Below are positions 7,473 to 14,751 of a DNA stretch of 29,323 nucleotides, one piece after another. The stretch is taken from positions 1 to 29,323 of the forward strand of contig CAZDDZ010000024.1 in NCBI GenBank assembly GCA_964504285.1, read 5' to 3'. A program made the position numbers and the translations under genes. Origin of the DNA: Pseudoflavonifractor sp964504285 (GTDB taxonomy: Bacteria > Bacillota > Clostridia > Oscillospirales > Oscillospiraceae). Below the pieces are notes generated by a model. It saw nothing but the letters and a program-made list of their open reading frames with translations, made no database searches and had not been told where the DNA came from. How positions within the stretch are numbered: position 1 is the stretch's first letter; each line of letters starts with the position of its first letter.

Positions 7473-7492
7473 ATATCGAAATATCTTGATGT
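7473..7492. promoter_or_regulatory. Second ArsR-type operator, at the arsR promoter
   Basis: On the minus strand ACATCAAG-ATAT-TTCGATAT, matching the 7090-7109 site in 13 of 16 arm positions with the same 8-4-8 layout. It begins four bases downstream of the -10 box. Confidence 0.55.
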
Positions 7493-7496
7493 GAAT

Positions 7497-7524
7497 ATTA
7501 TATGCGTAAACTTAAAAAAGTCAA
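7497..7524 (-). promoter_or_regulatory. Promoter of the ars operon
   Basis: -35 TTGACT (7519-7524) and perfect -10 TATAAT (7497-7502) with a 16-base spacer, about 40 bases upstream of the arsR start. Confidence 0.75.
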
Positions 7525-7548
7525 TACGAAAGAAGGCGGTGAGTAAAA

Positions 7549-7600
7549 ATAAAAAGGAGCACCTGAGAAACCGCCTGGTTTCTCAGGTGCTCCTTTTTAT
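7549..7600 (-). terminator. 24-bp perfect inverted repeat terminator
   Basis: Arms 7549-7572 and 7577-7600 pair perfectly around a GCCT loop and end in A/T tracts on both sides. It lies 9 bases past the stop of the EF-G-like gene. Confidence 0.88.
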
Positions 7601-7608
7601 AAATGGAT

Positions 7609-9684
7609 TTATTCCCCGTCCTCAGCCATAAGCTTGGCTTCGGCAATGGCTTTTTCCTGTACCGCGGGGCTTGCGTCCTCATAGCGGACGAAGTGGAAGG
7701 TAAAGGAGCCACGGGATTGGGTAATAGAGCGCAGGTCAATGGCGTAGGTGCCCATTTCGGCCATGGGAACCTCGGCCTCTACAATTTGGCTACCCTCGCC
7801 GTCCGGGTTCATGCCCATAACGCGGCCGCGGCGCTTGTTCAGGTCGCCGATCACATCGCCCATATACTGGTCGGGAATGGTGACCTTTAATTCACCGATA
7901 GGCTCAAGCAGAACGGGAGAGGCATCGGGCAGACCGGCCTTGTAGGCTAGCTGAGCTGCCGTCTTAAAGGCCATTTCAGACGAGTCCACCGGGTGGTAGG
8001 AGCCGTCAAAGAGGGTGGCCTTGAGGTAAACCATGGGGTAGCCGCCCAGCACGCCGTGAAGCACCGCGTCCCGCAGACCCTTTTCAACAGCAGGGAAGTA
8101 GTTCTTAGGCACCGCACCGCCAAAGACCTCCTCGCGGAAGTCCAGTTCCTCGGTCTCACCGGGCTCAAAGCGAATTTTTACATCGCCAAACTGACCGTGA
8201 CCGCCCGACTGCTTCTTATGGCGACCCTGCACCTCGACTTTTTTGCGGATTTTCTCACGGTAGGGCACGCGGGGAATAGAGAGCTCGGCCTCCACGGAAA
8301 AGCGGCTCTTAAGCTTGGCAAGCAGCACGTCCATCTGCATATCACCAGTGCCGGAAATTACCATCTGCCGGGTTTCGGCGTTGTTGAGCCAGGAGAAGGT
8401 CAAATCCTCCTCGTTCATGCGGGTAAGACCGGCGGCAATCTTGTCCTCCTGACCCTTGGTCTTGGGGACGATGGCTACCGAGTAGCAGGGCTCGGGGAAG
8501 GGAATGGGGGCAATCTTGACCACCTTGCGTGGCTCGCAGAGGGTGTCACCTGTTTTCAGCTTATCCATCTTAGCCACAGCGCCGATGTCGCCGCACTGGA
8601 GCTCCTTGGTTTCCTCGGCCTTTTTGCCCCGCATAAAGTACAGGCGGCCCAGCTTTTCGGTCTCACCGGTGCGGGCATTGACCATGGGCAAATCGGGCTT
8701 AATGGAGCCCGAGAGTACCTTGATGTAGGAATACTTTCCGTACTGGTCGGAGACCGTTTTAAACACATAGGCGGTGGGCAGAGCGCCGGGGGAGGCCACA
8801 AACTCGCTCTTTTCACCGTCGGCGTTTTCACCCATCAGATGCTGGCCTTCCAGCGGGTTAGGCAGCAGTTCCACAATGGTGTCCAGCAGCATACGGGTGC
8901 CGAGACCCTGCGCGGCGCTGCCGCAGACCACGGGAAACAGAGAGCATTCCCGCACGCCCTGGCGCAAACCCTGAATCATTTCGGCGTAGGTAAAGTCCTC
9001 GCCGTTAAAGTATTTATCCATGAACTCCTCGCTGGTCTCGGCAACCGATTCCTTGAGAGAGTCATAAAGCTCGTCCAAAACGGACTTCTTGTCCTCGGGC
9101 ACATCGATTTCCTTGCGGGAGCCCTTGTCAAACTCATAGGCGCGCTTGTGGAGCACGTCGATAATGCCGATGACCTTCTTGCTGGCGTCCCAGATGGGGG
9201 CGATGACAGGGGCGATATTTTTGCCAAACCGCTCCCGCAGGGTTTCAAAGGCGGCGTTATAGTCGGCGTTTTCCTCATCGGTTTTAGAGATGTAGAGCAT
9301 ACGGGGCAGCTTGCGTCCCTCGCAGTATTTCCAGGACTTCTCCGCACCTACGCTCATGCCGCCCTTGGCGGAGCAGACGATAATGGCGGCGTCGGCCACC
9401 TGGAGGGCCTCCATAACCTCGCCCACAAAATCAAAGTAACCCGGGGTATCCAAGACGTTGATTTTGCAGCCGTTATGCTCAATGGGAGCCACAGCGGTGG
9501 AGATGGAAATCTGGCGCTTCTGCTCTTCGGGGTCGTAATCACACACGGTATTTCCGTCCGAGGGCTTGCCCAGCCGGTCGGTACCACCGGTCAAATACAG
9601 CATACTCTCCGCCAGGGAGGTCTTTCCGTTCCCACCATGCCCCAGCAGGCAGATGTTGCGGATGTTTTGCGCGGAATAGCTCAT
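7609..9684 (-). CDS. Elongation factor G-like translational GTPase paralogue
   Basis: A 691-residue GTPase with the full EF-G domain order: G domain (1-about 270), beta-barrel domain II, then domains III-V including the SGGHGQFGDVKIRFEP block of domain IV and a C-terminal ferredoxin-like domain. P-loop is GHGGNGKT (15-22), where ordinary EF-G has AHIDAGKT; G3 is DTPGYFDF; the NKxD motif reads SKTD. These departures mark the divergent paralogue class found in many Firmicutes and Actinobacteria, not the housekeeping fusA. Its role (ribosome rescue, stress, antibiotic protection) is unknown. The ATG at 9684 follows AAGGAG; a GTG four codons earlier would overlap that site. Confidence 0.88.
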   Translation of the reverse strand: MSYSAQNIRNICLLGHGGNGKTSLAESMLYLTGGTDRLGKPSDGNTVCDYDPEEQKRQISISTAVAPIEHNGCKINVLDTPGYFDFVGEVMEALQVADAAIIVCSAKGGMSVGAEKSWKYCEGRKLPRMLYISKTDEENADYNAAFETLRERFGKNIAPVIAPIWDASKKVIGIIDVLHKRAYEFDKGSRKEIDVPEDKKSVLDELYDSLKESVAETSEEFMDKYFNGEDFTYAEMIQGLRQGVRECSLFPVVCGSAAQGLGTRMLLDTIVELLPNPLEGQHLMGENADGEKSEFVASPGALPTAYVFKTVSDQYGKYSYIKVLSGSIKPDLPMVNARTGETEKLGRLYFMRGKKAEETKELQCGDIGAVAKMDKLKTGDTLCEPRKVVKIAPIPFPEPCYSVAIVPKTKGQEDKIAAGLTRMNEEDLTFSWLNNAETRQMVISGTGDMQMDVLLAKLKSRFSVEAELSIPRVPYREKIRKKVEVQGRHKKQSGGHGQFGDVKIRFEPGETEELDFREEVFGGAVPKNYFPAVEKGLRDAVLHGVLGGYPMVYLKATLFDGSYHPVDSSEMAFKTAAQLAYKAGLPDASPVLLEPIGELKVTIPDQYMGDVIGDLNKRRGRVMGMNPDGEGSQIVEAEVPMAEMGTYAIDLRSITQSRGSFTFHFVRYEDASPAVQEKAIAEAKLMAEDGE

Positions 9685-9745
9685 ACTCGTTTCCACTCCT
9701 TACGTTTATGGGTCGAACAGCCCTCTGTCAGGTGCTGTCTTGGTC

Positions 9746-9774
9746 ATTATACACCAAAGCGCAATGGCTGACAA
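9746..9774 (-). promoter_or_regulatory. Promoter of the EF-G-like gene
   Basis: -35 TTGTCA (9769-9774), 17-base spacer, -10 TATAAT (9746-9751), followed by a leader of about 55 bases. Confidence 0.75.
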
Positions 9775-9856
9775 CATCAAATTGATAAAAATGCATAAAA
9801 AATAGGTTAAGTATTCCCGCCGGCTTTTGCGTTTTTCTGTAAAAGAGCAAAAAATG

Positions 9857-9865
9857 TGATATACT
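9857..9865 (+). promoter_or_regulatory. Extended -10 promoter of rnr
   Basis: TGATATACT combines a TGn extension with -10 TATACT; no good -35 is seen. It is about 28 bases upstream of the RNase R start. Confidence 0.5.
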
Positions 9866-9893
9866 ATGACTAACAAAGAAAAGAGGAACGAGT

Positions 9894-12005
9894 ATGGCAC
9901 GAGAAAAACAGAGCAGAGTCAATGCCGTGGCGGGCACCTTTCAGGGCAGCAGTAGAGGCTTTGGCTTTTTAGTACCGGAGGATGGTAAGGGACGGGAGGA
10001 CGATTGGTTTATTCCGCCCAGAGCCACCGGAGGAGCCTGGCACGGGGACAAGGTGCTTGCCGTGCCCGATGGGGTGAGCGACGGTATCCGCCGCACCGCC
10101 AAGGTAATCAAGGTGGTGGAACGGGCCAACCGTCTGGTTACCGGCACCATCGAGCGGCACGAGCGGGAGTTCTGGCTCCGGCCCGACAGCGATAAGCTAT
10201 CTCAACCCGTTAAGCTGGTGGGTCGCCGCTCCGGCCTGCGGGCGGGGGAGAAGGGGGCGGCTGAGGTGCAGAGCTACGGCACGGCGAAGCAGCCGCCCAT
10301 GGGAATTCTGCGGGAGACCTTCGGCCGGGCAGGCAGCCGTGAGGCCGGGGTGGAGGCCATTCTCTACCACTATGAAATCGACCCCCAATTTCCGCCACAG
10401 GTGCTGGAGCAGGCCGAGGGCGTGGGACAGACCGTACCCGACTCGGCGTTAGAGGGGCGGCTGGATTTGCGCCAGGAGACCGTTATTACCATTGACGGAG
10501 CCTCCTCTAAGGATTTGGACGATGCCATTTCCCTTCAAACGGATAAGGACGGCAACTGGGTGCTGGGGGTTCACATTGCCGATGTAAGCTGCTATGTCAC
10601 CGAGAAGTCGCCCCTGGATTTAGAGGCGTGGGAGCGGGGCACCTCGGTCTATTTTGCCGACCGGGTGGTGCCCATGCTGCCGGTGGCCCTCTCTAACGGT
10701 ATCTGCTCCCTGAACCCCGGGGTGGACAGGCTGACACTCTCCTGCGTGATGACCATGACGAAGGACGGCGCGGTTAAGAGCCACAGCGTGCACAAGAGTG
10801 TGATCCGCAGCACCGAGCGCATGACCTATGAGGACTGTAATGTGCTGCTGGATGAGGAGCGGCAGGAGGAGGCTTCTGCCCTGCAAGAACGCTATCAAAA
10901 TATCCTGCCCATGCTGAAAGAGATGGCGGTACTGGCAAAAGCGCTGGAAAAACGCCGCAAGCTCCGGGGCAGCCTGGATTTGGACACCAGCGAGAGCTAT
11001 ATTGTCTGCAACGGGCAGGGGCAGCCGGTGGAGGTGCGCCTGCGTAAGCAGGGGGTGAGCGAGGCACTCATTGAGTCCTTTATGCTTGCCGCCAACGAGA
11101 CGGTGGCGCAGCACCTCTTTGACCGGGGCAAGCCCGCCGTCTACCGCGTCCATGAAAAACCCTCCCTGGATAAGACGGAGGGTCTCAAAACCATGCTGGA
11201 GCCCTTCGGCTATTCGGTTTTAGAGGCAGATAGCTTTACCCTGCAAAAAATTCTGGACGACGCCAAGGAAAAGCCTGAGTCCCCTATTATCTCCACCATG
11301 ATTCTCCGCTCCCTGATGAAGGCGCGGTACGATGTGCAGAACCTGGGTCACTTCGGGCTGGCAGCGAAATACTACTGCCACTTTACAAGCCCCATCCGCC
11401 GCTACCCCGACCTGATGGTGCACCGAATTTTGACAAAGGTCATTGAGGACGAGGGTACGGGAGAAGTCGGGCGGGGGCTGGCTCCCGCCGCGTCCCCTGC
11501 CGCTCCCTGGGAAAAGAAAATGGCAGTTATGGCGCAAAAGGCCGCCGTCCAGTCCTCCGAGCGGGAAATTGCCGCACAGAGCGCCGAGCGGGAGATTGAA
11601 AAGCTCTATATGGCCGAGTATATGCAGGCTCACATTGGGGAAGAATTCTCTGCCGCTGTGTCCGGTGTGACCAAGTATGGCCTGTTTGTTATGTTGACTT
11701 CCGGCGTGGAGGGCTTTCTCTCTGTCGACGGGCTGCCTGACGACCGCTATCACTACGACGAGAGCCGTATGACCCTCCGGGGTGAGTACCACGGCGGTGT
11801 GTTTTCCTTTGGCATGGGGCTCAAGGTCATTTGCACTGCCGCCGACCCGGGCAGTGGACAGATTGAGTTTCGCATGGAGGGGGTAGCCCACGTTCCCGAC
11901 AGACCGAAGGTAAGAGCCGGGGACGAAAAGCACACCCGCCTGCCTAAGGGCGGCAAACGCACCATCCACGCACCCAAAAGGGGGAAAAGGAGAGGAAAGC
12001 GATGA
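9894..12005 (+). CDS. rnr: Ribonuclease R
   Basis: Processive 3'-5' exoribonuclease for structured RNA and mRNA decay. The 703 residues follow the family order: N-terminal cold-shock OB domain (GTFQGSSRGFGFLVPED), second cold-shock domain, RNB catalytic domain with the Asp-rich centre IDGASSKDLDDAISLQ and HIADVSCYV, then S1 domain (FSAAVSGVTKYGLFVMLTSG) and a Lys/Arg-rich tail for RNA binding. The ATG is preceded by AGAGGAA. Its stop overlaps the next gene's start (ATGA), unusual company for rnr, which often sits with secG and smpB; here secG is elsewhere in the window (22274). Confidence 0.93.
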   Translation: MAREKQSRVNAVAGTFQGSSRGFGFLVPEDGKGREDDWFIPPRATGGAWHGDKVLAVPDGVSDGIRRTAKVIKVVERANRLVTGTIERHEREFWLRPDSDKLSQPVKLVGRRSGLRAGEKGAAEVQSYGTAKQPPMGILRETFGRAGSREAGVEAILYHYEIDPQFPPQVLEQAEGVGQTVPDSALEGRLDLRQETVITIDGASSKDLDDAISLQTDKDGNWVLGVHIADVSCYVTEKSPLDLEAWERGTSVYFADRVVPMLPVALSNGICSLNPGVDRLTLSCVMTMTKDGAVKSHSVHKSVIRSTERMTYEDCNVLLDEERQEEASALQERYQNILPMLKEMAVLAKALEKRRKLRGSLDLDTSESYIVCNGQGQPVEVRLRKQGVSEALIESFMLAANETVAQHLFDRGKPAVYRVHEKPSLDKTEGLKTMLEPFGYSVLEADSFTLQKILDDAKEKPESPIISTMILRSLMKARYDVQNLGHFGLAAKYYCHFTSPIRRYPDLMVHRILTKVIEDEGTGEVGRGLAPAASPAAPWEKKMAVMAQKAAVQSSEREIAAQSAEREIEKLYMAEYMQAHIGEEFSAAVSGVTKYGLFVMLTSGVEGFLSVDGLPDDRYHYDESRMTLRGEYHGGVFSFGMGLKVICTAADPGSGQIEFRMEGVAHVPDRPKVRAGDEKHTRLPKGGKRTIHAPKRGKRRGKR

Positions 12006-13237
12006 CGAAAAGTAAAATAATATGGATTATATTACTTTTTGTAGTCGTTTTGGCGGCTGGCTGCGTCTCGGAGAAGGGGAAAGCCTTCCCCGAGACAACC
12101 CCCACGCTGCCGCCCCCCGCCCAGACCGTTACACCTGCACCCCTGCCCACCCAGGAGCCGGACCCGGTGGAGGAGCTCTTGTCCGCCATGACCACCGAGC
12201 AGAAGGTGGGGCAGCTTTTGGTGGCGGGGATTGAGGGGCTGACCCCTGGTACTGACGGAGCTGCCGCCATACAGAAGTATCAGGTGGGGGGTATCATTCT
12301 CTTTGGCCGCAATGTGGAAAGCGCCGCCCAATTGGCGGCGCTCACCAATGAATTAAAAGCACTAAATGGAAGTTATGTAACCTTGTTTATGAGCGTGGAC
12401 GAGGAGGGGGGACGGGTCTCGCGGATGCCCCCGGAGGTTCAGGATTTGCCAAGCCCCTACCGCTACATACAGGCAGGCGGGGAGCCACGGCTTTGGAGCG
12501 GGGTACTGGCAGAGGAGTGCAGGGCGTTTGGCTTTAACATGGACTTTGCGCCCTCGCTGGATGTGTGGTCAAACCCTGAAAACACCGTCATTGGCGACCG
12601 GGCCTTTGGCACGGAGTGGGAGGAAGTAGCCAGAATAGCTGCCGATGCCGTGCTGGGCTTTTCGGAGTGCGGTGTGATTCCTGTGGTAAAGCATTTTCCG
12701 GGCCACGGGGATACGTCGGCAGACTCCCACAAGGAGCTGCCTGTTGCAGATAAGACGCTGGAGGAGTGGATGGAGCAGGAGCTGCTGCCATTTCGCTCGG
12801 CCATTGCGGCGGACGCCCCCGCCGTTATGGTAGGGCATATTTTAATGAAGCAGCTTGACCCTGATTACCCGGCCAGCCTGTCCCCCAAGGTGGTAAACGG
12901 ACTGCTGCGGCAGGATTTGGGCTTTGACGGTATGGTGGTCACCGATGATTTGACCATGGGAGCCATTTCTAACACCTACGGTATGGGGGAAGCGGCGGTT
13001 TTAGCCGTGGAGGCCGGATGTGATTTGCTACTGGTCTGCCACAGGACCGAGAATTTGGCGGCGGCTTACGACGGACTGCTGGCGGCGGTCAGCAGCGGAC
13101 GTGTCACTGTGGAGCGGCTGGATCAGAGCGTCCGGCGGATTTTGAAAGTAAAGCTGGATTATCAACTGACCGACCAACCGATTCCCATCCCCGATGTGGC
13201 CGAGCTGAACGAGAAAATCACGGCGATTTTGCCGTAG
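12002..13237 (+). CDS. GH3 family beta-N-acetylhexosaminidase-like lipoprotein
   Basis: Probable exo-glycosidase acting on peptidoglycan fragments at the cell surface. A lipoprotein signal is clear: KSKIIWIILLFVVVLAAGC with Cys21, then a Pro/Thr-rich tether. The GH3 N-terminal barrel holds KHFPGHGDT followed by ADSHKELP (the His of the NagZ-type catalytic pair) and VVTDDLTMGA with the nucleophilic Asp. There is no GH3 C-terminal sandwich domain, as in NagZ. 411 residues. Its ATG overlaps the rnr stop, so translation is coupled to RNase R; no functional link between them is known to me. Confidence 0.87.
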   Translation: MTKSKIIWIILLFVVVLAAGCVSEKGKAFPETTPTLPPPAQTVTPAPLPTQEPDPVEELLSAMTTEQKVGQLLVAGIEGLTPGTDGAAAIQKYQVGGIILFGRNVESAAQLAALTNELKALNGSYVTLFMSVDEEGGRVSRMPPEVQDLPSPYRYIQAGGEPRLWSGVLAEECRAFGFNMDFAPSLDVWSNPENTVIGDRAFGTEWEEVARIAADAVLGFSECGVIPVVKHFPGHGDTSADSHKELPVADKTLEEWMEQELLPFRSAIAADAPAVMVGHILMKQLDPDYPASLSPKVVNGLLRQDLGFDGMVVTDDLTMGAISNTYGMGEAAVLAVEAGCDLLLVCHRTENLAAAYDGLLAAVSSGRVTVERLDQSVRRILKVKLDYQLTDQPIPIPDVAELNEKITAILP

Positions 13238-13274
13238 CCTGACCGGTGTAATCGGAACCCGGTTCCCCCAACGC

Positions 13275-13303
13275 TTGCTTTTTTGTCCCGAAGGGGGTAT
13301 ACT
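13275..13303 (+). promoter_or_regulatory. Promoter of the homocysteine methyltransferase-like gene
   Basis: -35 TTGCTT (13275-13280), 17-base spacer, -10 TATACT (13298-13303), about 40 bases before the ATG. Confidence 0.6.
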
Positions 13304-13344
13304 AGCTCCAAAATAAACCCATTACATTGGGAGGAACATGATTC

Positions 13345-14553
13345 ATGGATATTCCCTTACCCCAGCCCCTGATTTTAGATGGGGCGACCGGAACGGAACT
13401 GCAAAAGCGGGGCATGCCTGAGGGCGTCTGCACCGAGCAATGGATTTTGGAGCACCCGGATACCTTCCAGGAGCTCCAGCGGGCCTACGTGGCGGCGGGT
13501 GTACAGGTGCTAACCGCGCCTACCTTCGGGGCCAGCCCCGCAGCGTTGGGAACCTTTGGATTGGCGGATCGGGCCGAGGACTATAATCGCCGTCTGGTGG
13601 CGCTCTCCCGGCAGGCGGCGGACGGCAAGGCCATGGTGGCAGGAAATTTGGCCCCCTGCAACCTGAGCCCCGCCCCGGTACGGGAAGCCAAGTTTGAAGC
13701 ACTGATTGACAACTACAAGGTGCAGACCCGCGCAATGAGCGCGGAAGGGGTGGATCTCTACATTGTAGAGACCATGGTATCCATGGCCGAGGCACGCGCC
13801 GCTGTGCTGGCGGTGAAGGAGACCGACCCGGATAAGCCCCTGCTGGTCAGCTTCTACTGCGATGATGAAGGGAGAACTCCCGACGGCACCGACGTGCTGG
13901 CTGCCCTGATCGTCATGCAGGGTATGGGGGTGAACGCCTTTGGCCTTAACTGCGCTCGGCCCGACGATATTCAAGGGCAGCTGGAGCGGCTGGCTCCGTA
14001 TGCCGCCATTCCTCTGCTGGCCCAGCCCTGCGGGAAGGAGAGCACGCCGGAGGGCTTTGCCGCCTGGGCAGAGCCTTACGGCGCACTGGGCGTGCGGTAC
14101 TTTGGCGGTTGCTGCCATACGGGGCCGGATAAAATAAAAGCACTGAAGCAGAAGGTGGACGGGCTTTCCCTCTCCGCCTTTATACCCCGTCCGCAGGACC
14201 CGGATGTCATCCCTTGCGCCAGCGAAAAGGAGGCTCGGTTCATCACCCCCAATGTAGATGTGGGGGAGGAAATCGAGTGTACCAGTGACCTTTTGGAGGA
14301 TATTTTAGAGGCTGAGGAGGAACGCCCGCAAGGCGCACTGAAAATCTCGGTCTTGGAGGAGCTGGACGTAGACCTCTTTGCCGAGAACCAGTACGCCATT
14401 CGGGACGCGCTCTGCCTTTGGTCCGATGTACCCGAGCTGCTGGAGGCTGCCCTGCGTACCTATCAGGGCCGTGCCTTTTGGGATAATACGGCGGAACTGG
14501 AGAAAGAGTTCCTGGAGGAAATGAAAACAAAGTACGGACTGGTGCTGCTATAA
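13345..14553 (+). CDS. Homocysteine S-methyltransferase family protein with extra C-terminal region
   Basis: The first 280 residues are a homocysteine S-methyltransferase barrel like the N-terminal module of MetH: DGATGTELQKRG (12-23), TAPTFGA, and the zinc-binding cysteines in GLNCA (Cys203) and GGCC (Cys256-257). It would pass a methyl group to homocysteine to make methionine, normally with a cobalamin partner, none of which is in the window. Residues 290-402 are additional; LLEAALRTYQGRAF and KYGLVLL resemble the pterin-binding barrel of MetH, suggesting a degenerate remnant (inference). The ATG at 13345 follows GGGAGG by ten bases; an earlier out-of-frame ATG lies between. Confidence 0.8.
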   Translation: MDIPLPQPLILDGATGTELQKRGMPEGVCTEQWILEHPDTFQELQRAYVAAGVQVLTAPTFGASPAALGTFGLADRAEDYNRRLVALSRQAADGKAMVAGNLAPCNLSPAPVREAKFEALIDNYKVQTRAMSAEGVDLYIVETMVSMAEARAAVLAVKETDPDKPLLVSFYCDDEGRTPDGTDVLAALIVMQGMGVNAFGLNCARPDDIQGQLERLAPYAAIPLLAQPCGKESTPEGFAAWAEPYGALGVRYFGGCCHTGPDKIKALKQKVDGLSLSAFIPRPQDPDVIPCASEKEARFITPNVDVGEEIECTSDLLEDILEAEEERPQGALKISVLEELDVDLFAENQYAIRDALCLWSDVPELLEAALRTYQGRAFWDNTAELEKEFLEEMKTKYGLVLL

Positions 14554-14579
14554 TCACTTTGCGTGAAAAAGCAGCTGCG

Positions 14580-14604
14580 GATTTACGGCCTTTTAGCGTA
14601 AATC
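14580..14604 (+). other. 8-bp hairpin upstream of the terminator
   Basis: GATTTACG (14580-14587) pairs with CGTAAATC (14597-14604). It has no U-run; it may stabilise the transcript end before the terminator at 14622. Confidence 0.4.
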
Positions 14605-14621
14605 GAGCATGGAAACACATA

Positions 14622-14656
14622 ACCCCGGAAAGGCAATGCCTTTCCGGGGTGTTTTT
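14622..14656 (+). terminator. Rho-independent terminator
   Basis: ACCCCGGAAAGGC pairs perfectly with GCCTTTCCGGGGT around a short AAT loop, followed by GTTTTTT. It ends the homocysteine methyltransferase-like gene. Confidence 0.92.
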
Positions 14657-14686
14657 TCCCTGCCCTTGGGGCAAAACGCGTTTCAC

Positions 14687-14715
14687 TGGACTTTAGGCTG
14701 TATTTGACGTAAAAT
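14687..14715 (+). promoter_or_regulatory. Putative promoter of tex
   Basis: -35 TGGACT (14687-14692), 17-base spacer, -10 TAAAAT (14710-14715), about 35 bases before the tex start. Confidence 0.45.
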
Positions 14716-14751
14716 AATAAACAAAAGATTTCACAGCAAAGGAGCACAAGC

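Noticed and set aside
7993..9771. 592-codon open frame antisense to the EF-G-like gene
   Set aside because: It mirrors the GTPase gene, has no ribosome site and its product looks like no protein family; high GC in the third codon position opens such frames.
13254..13280. GGAACC / GGTTCC hairpin with a later T-run as a terminator after the GH3 gene
   Set aside because: The stem is only 6 bp and the T-run is 12 bases away, inside the next promoter's -35 and spacer.
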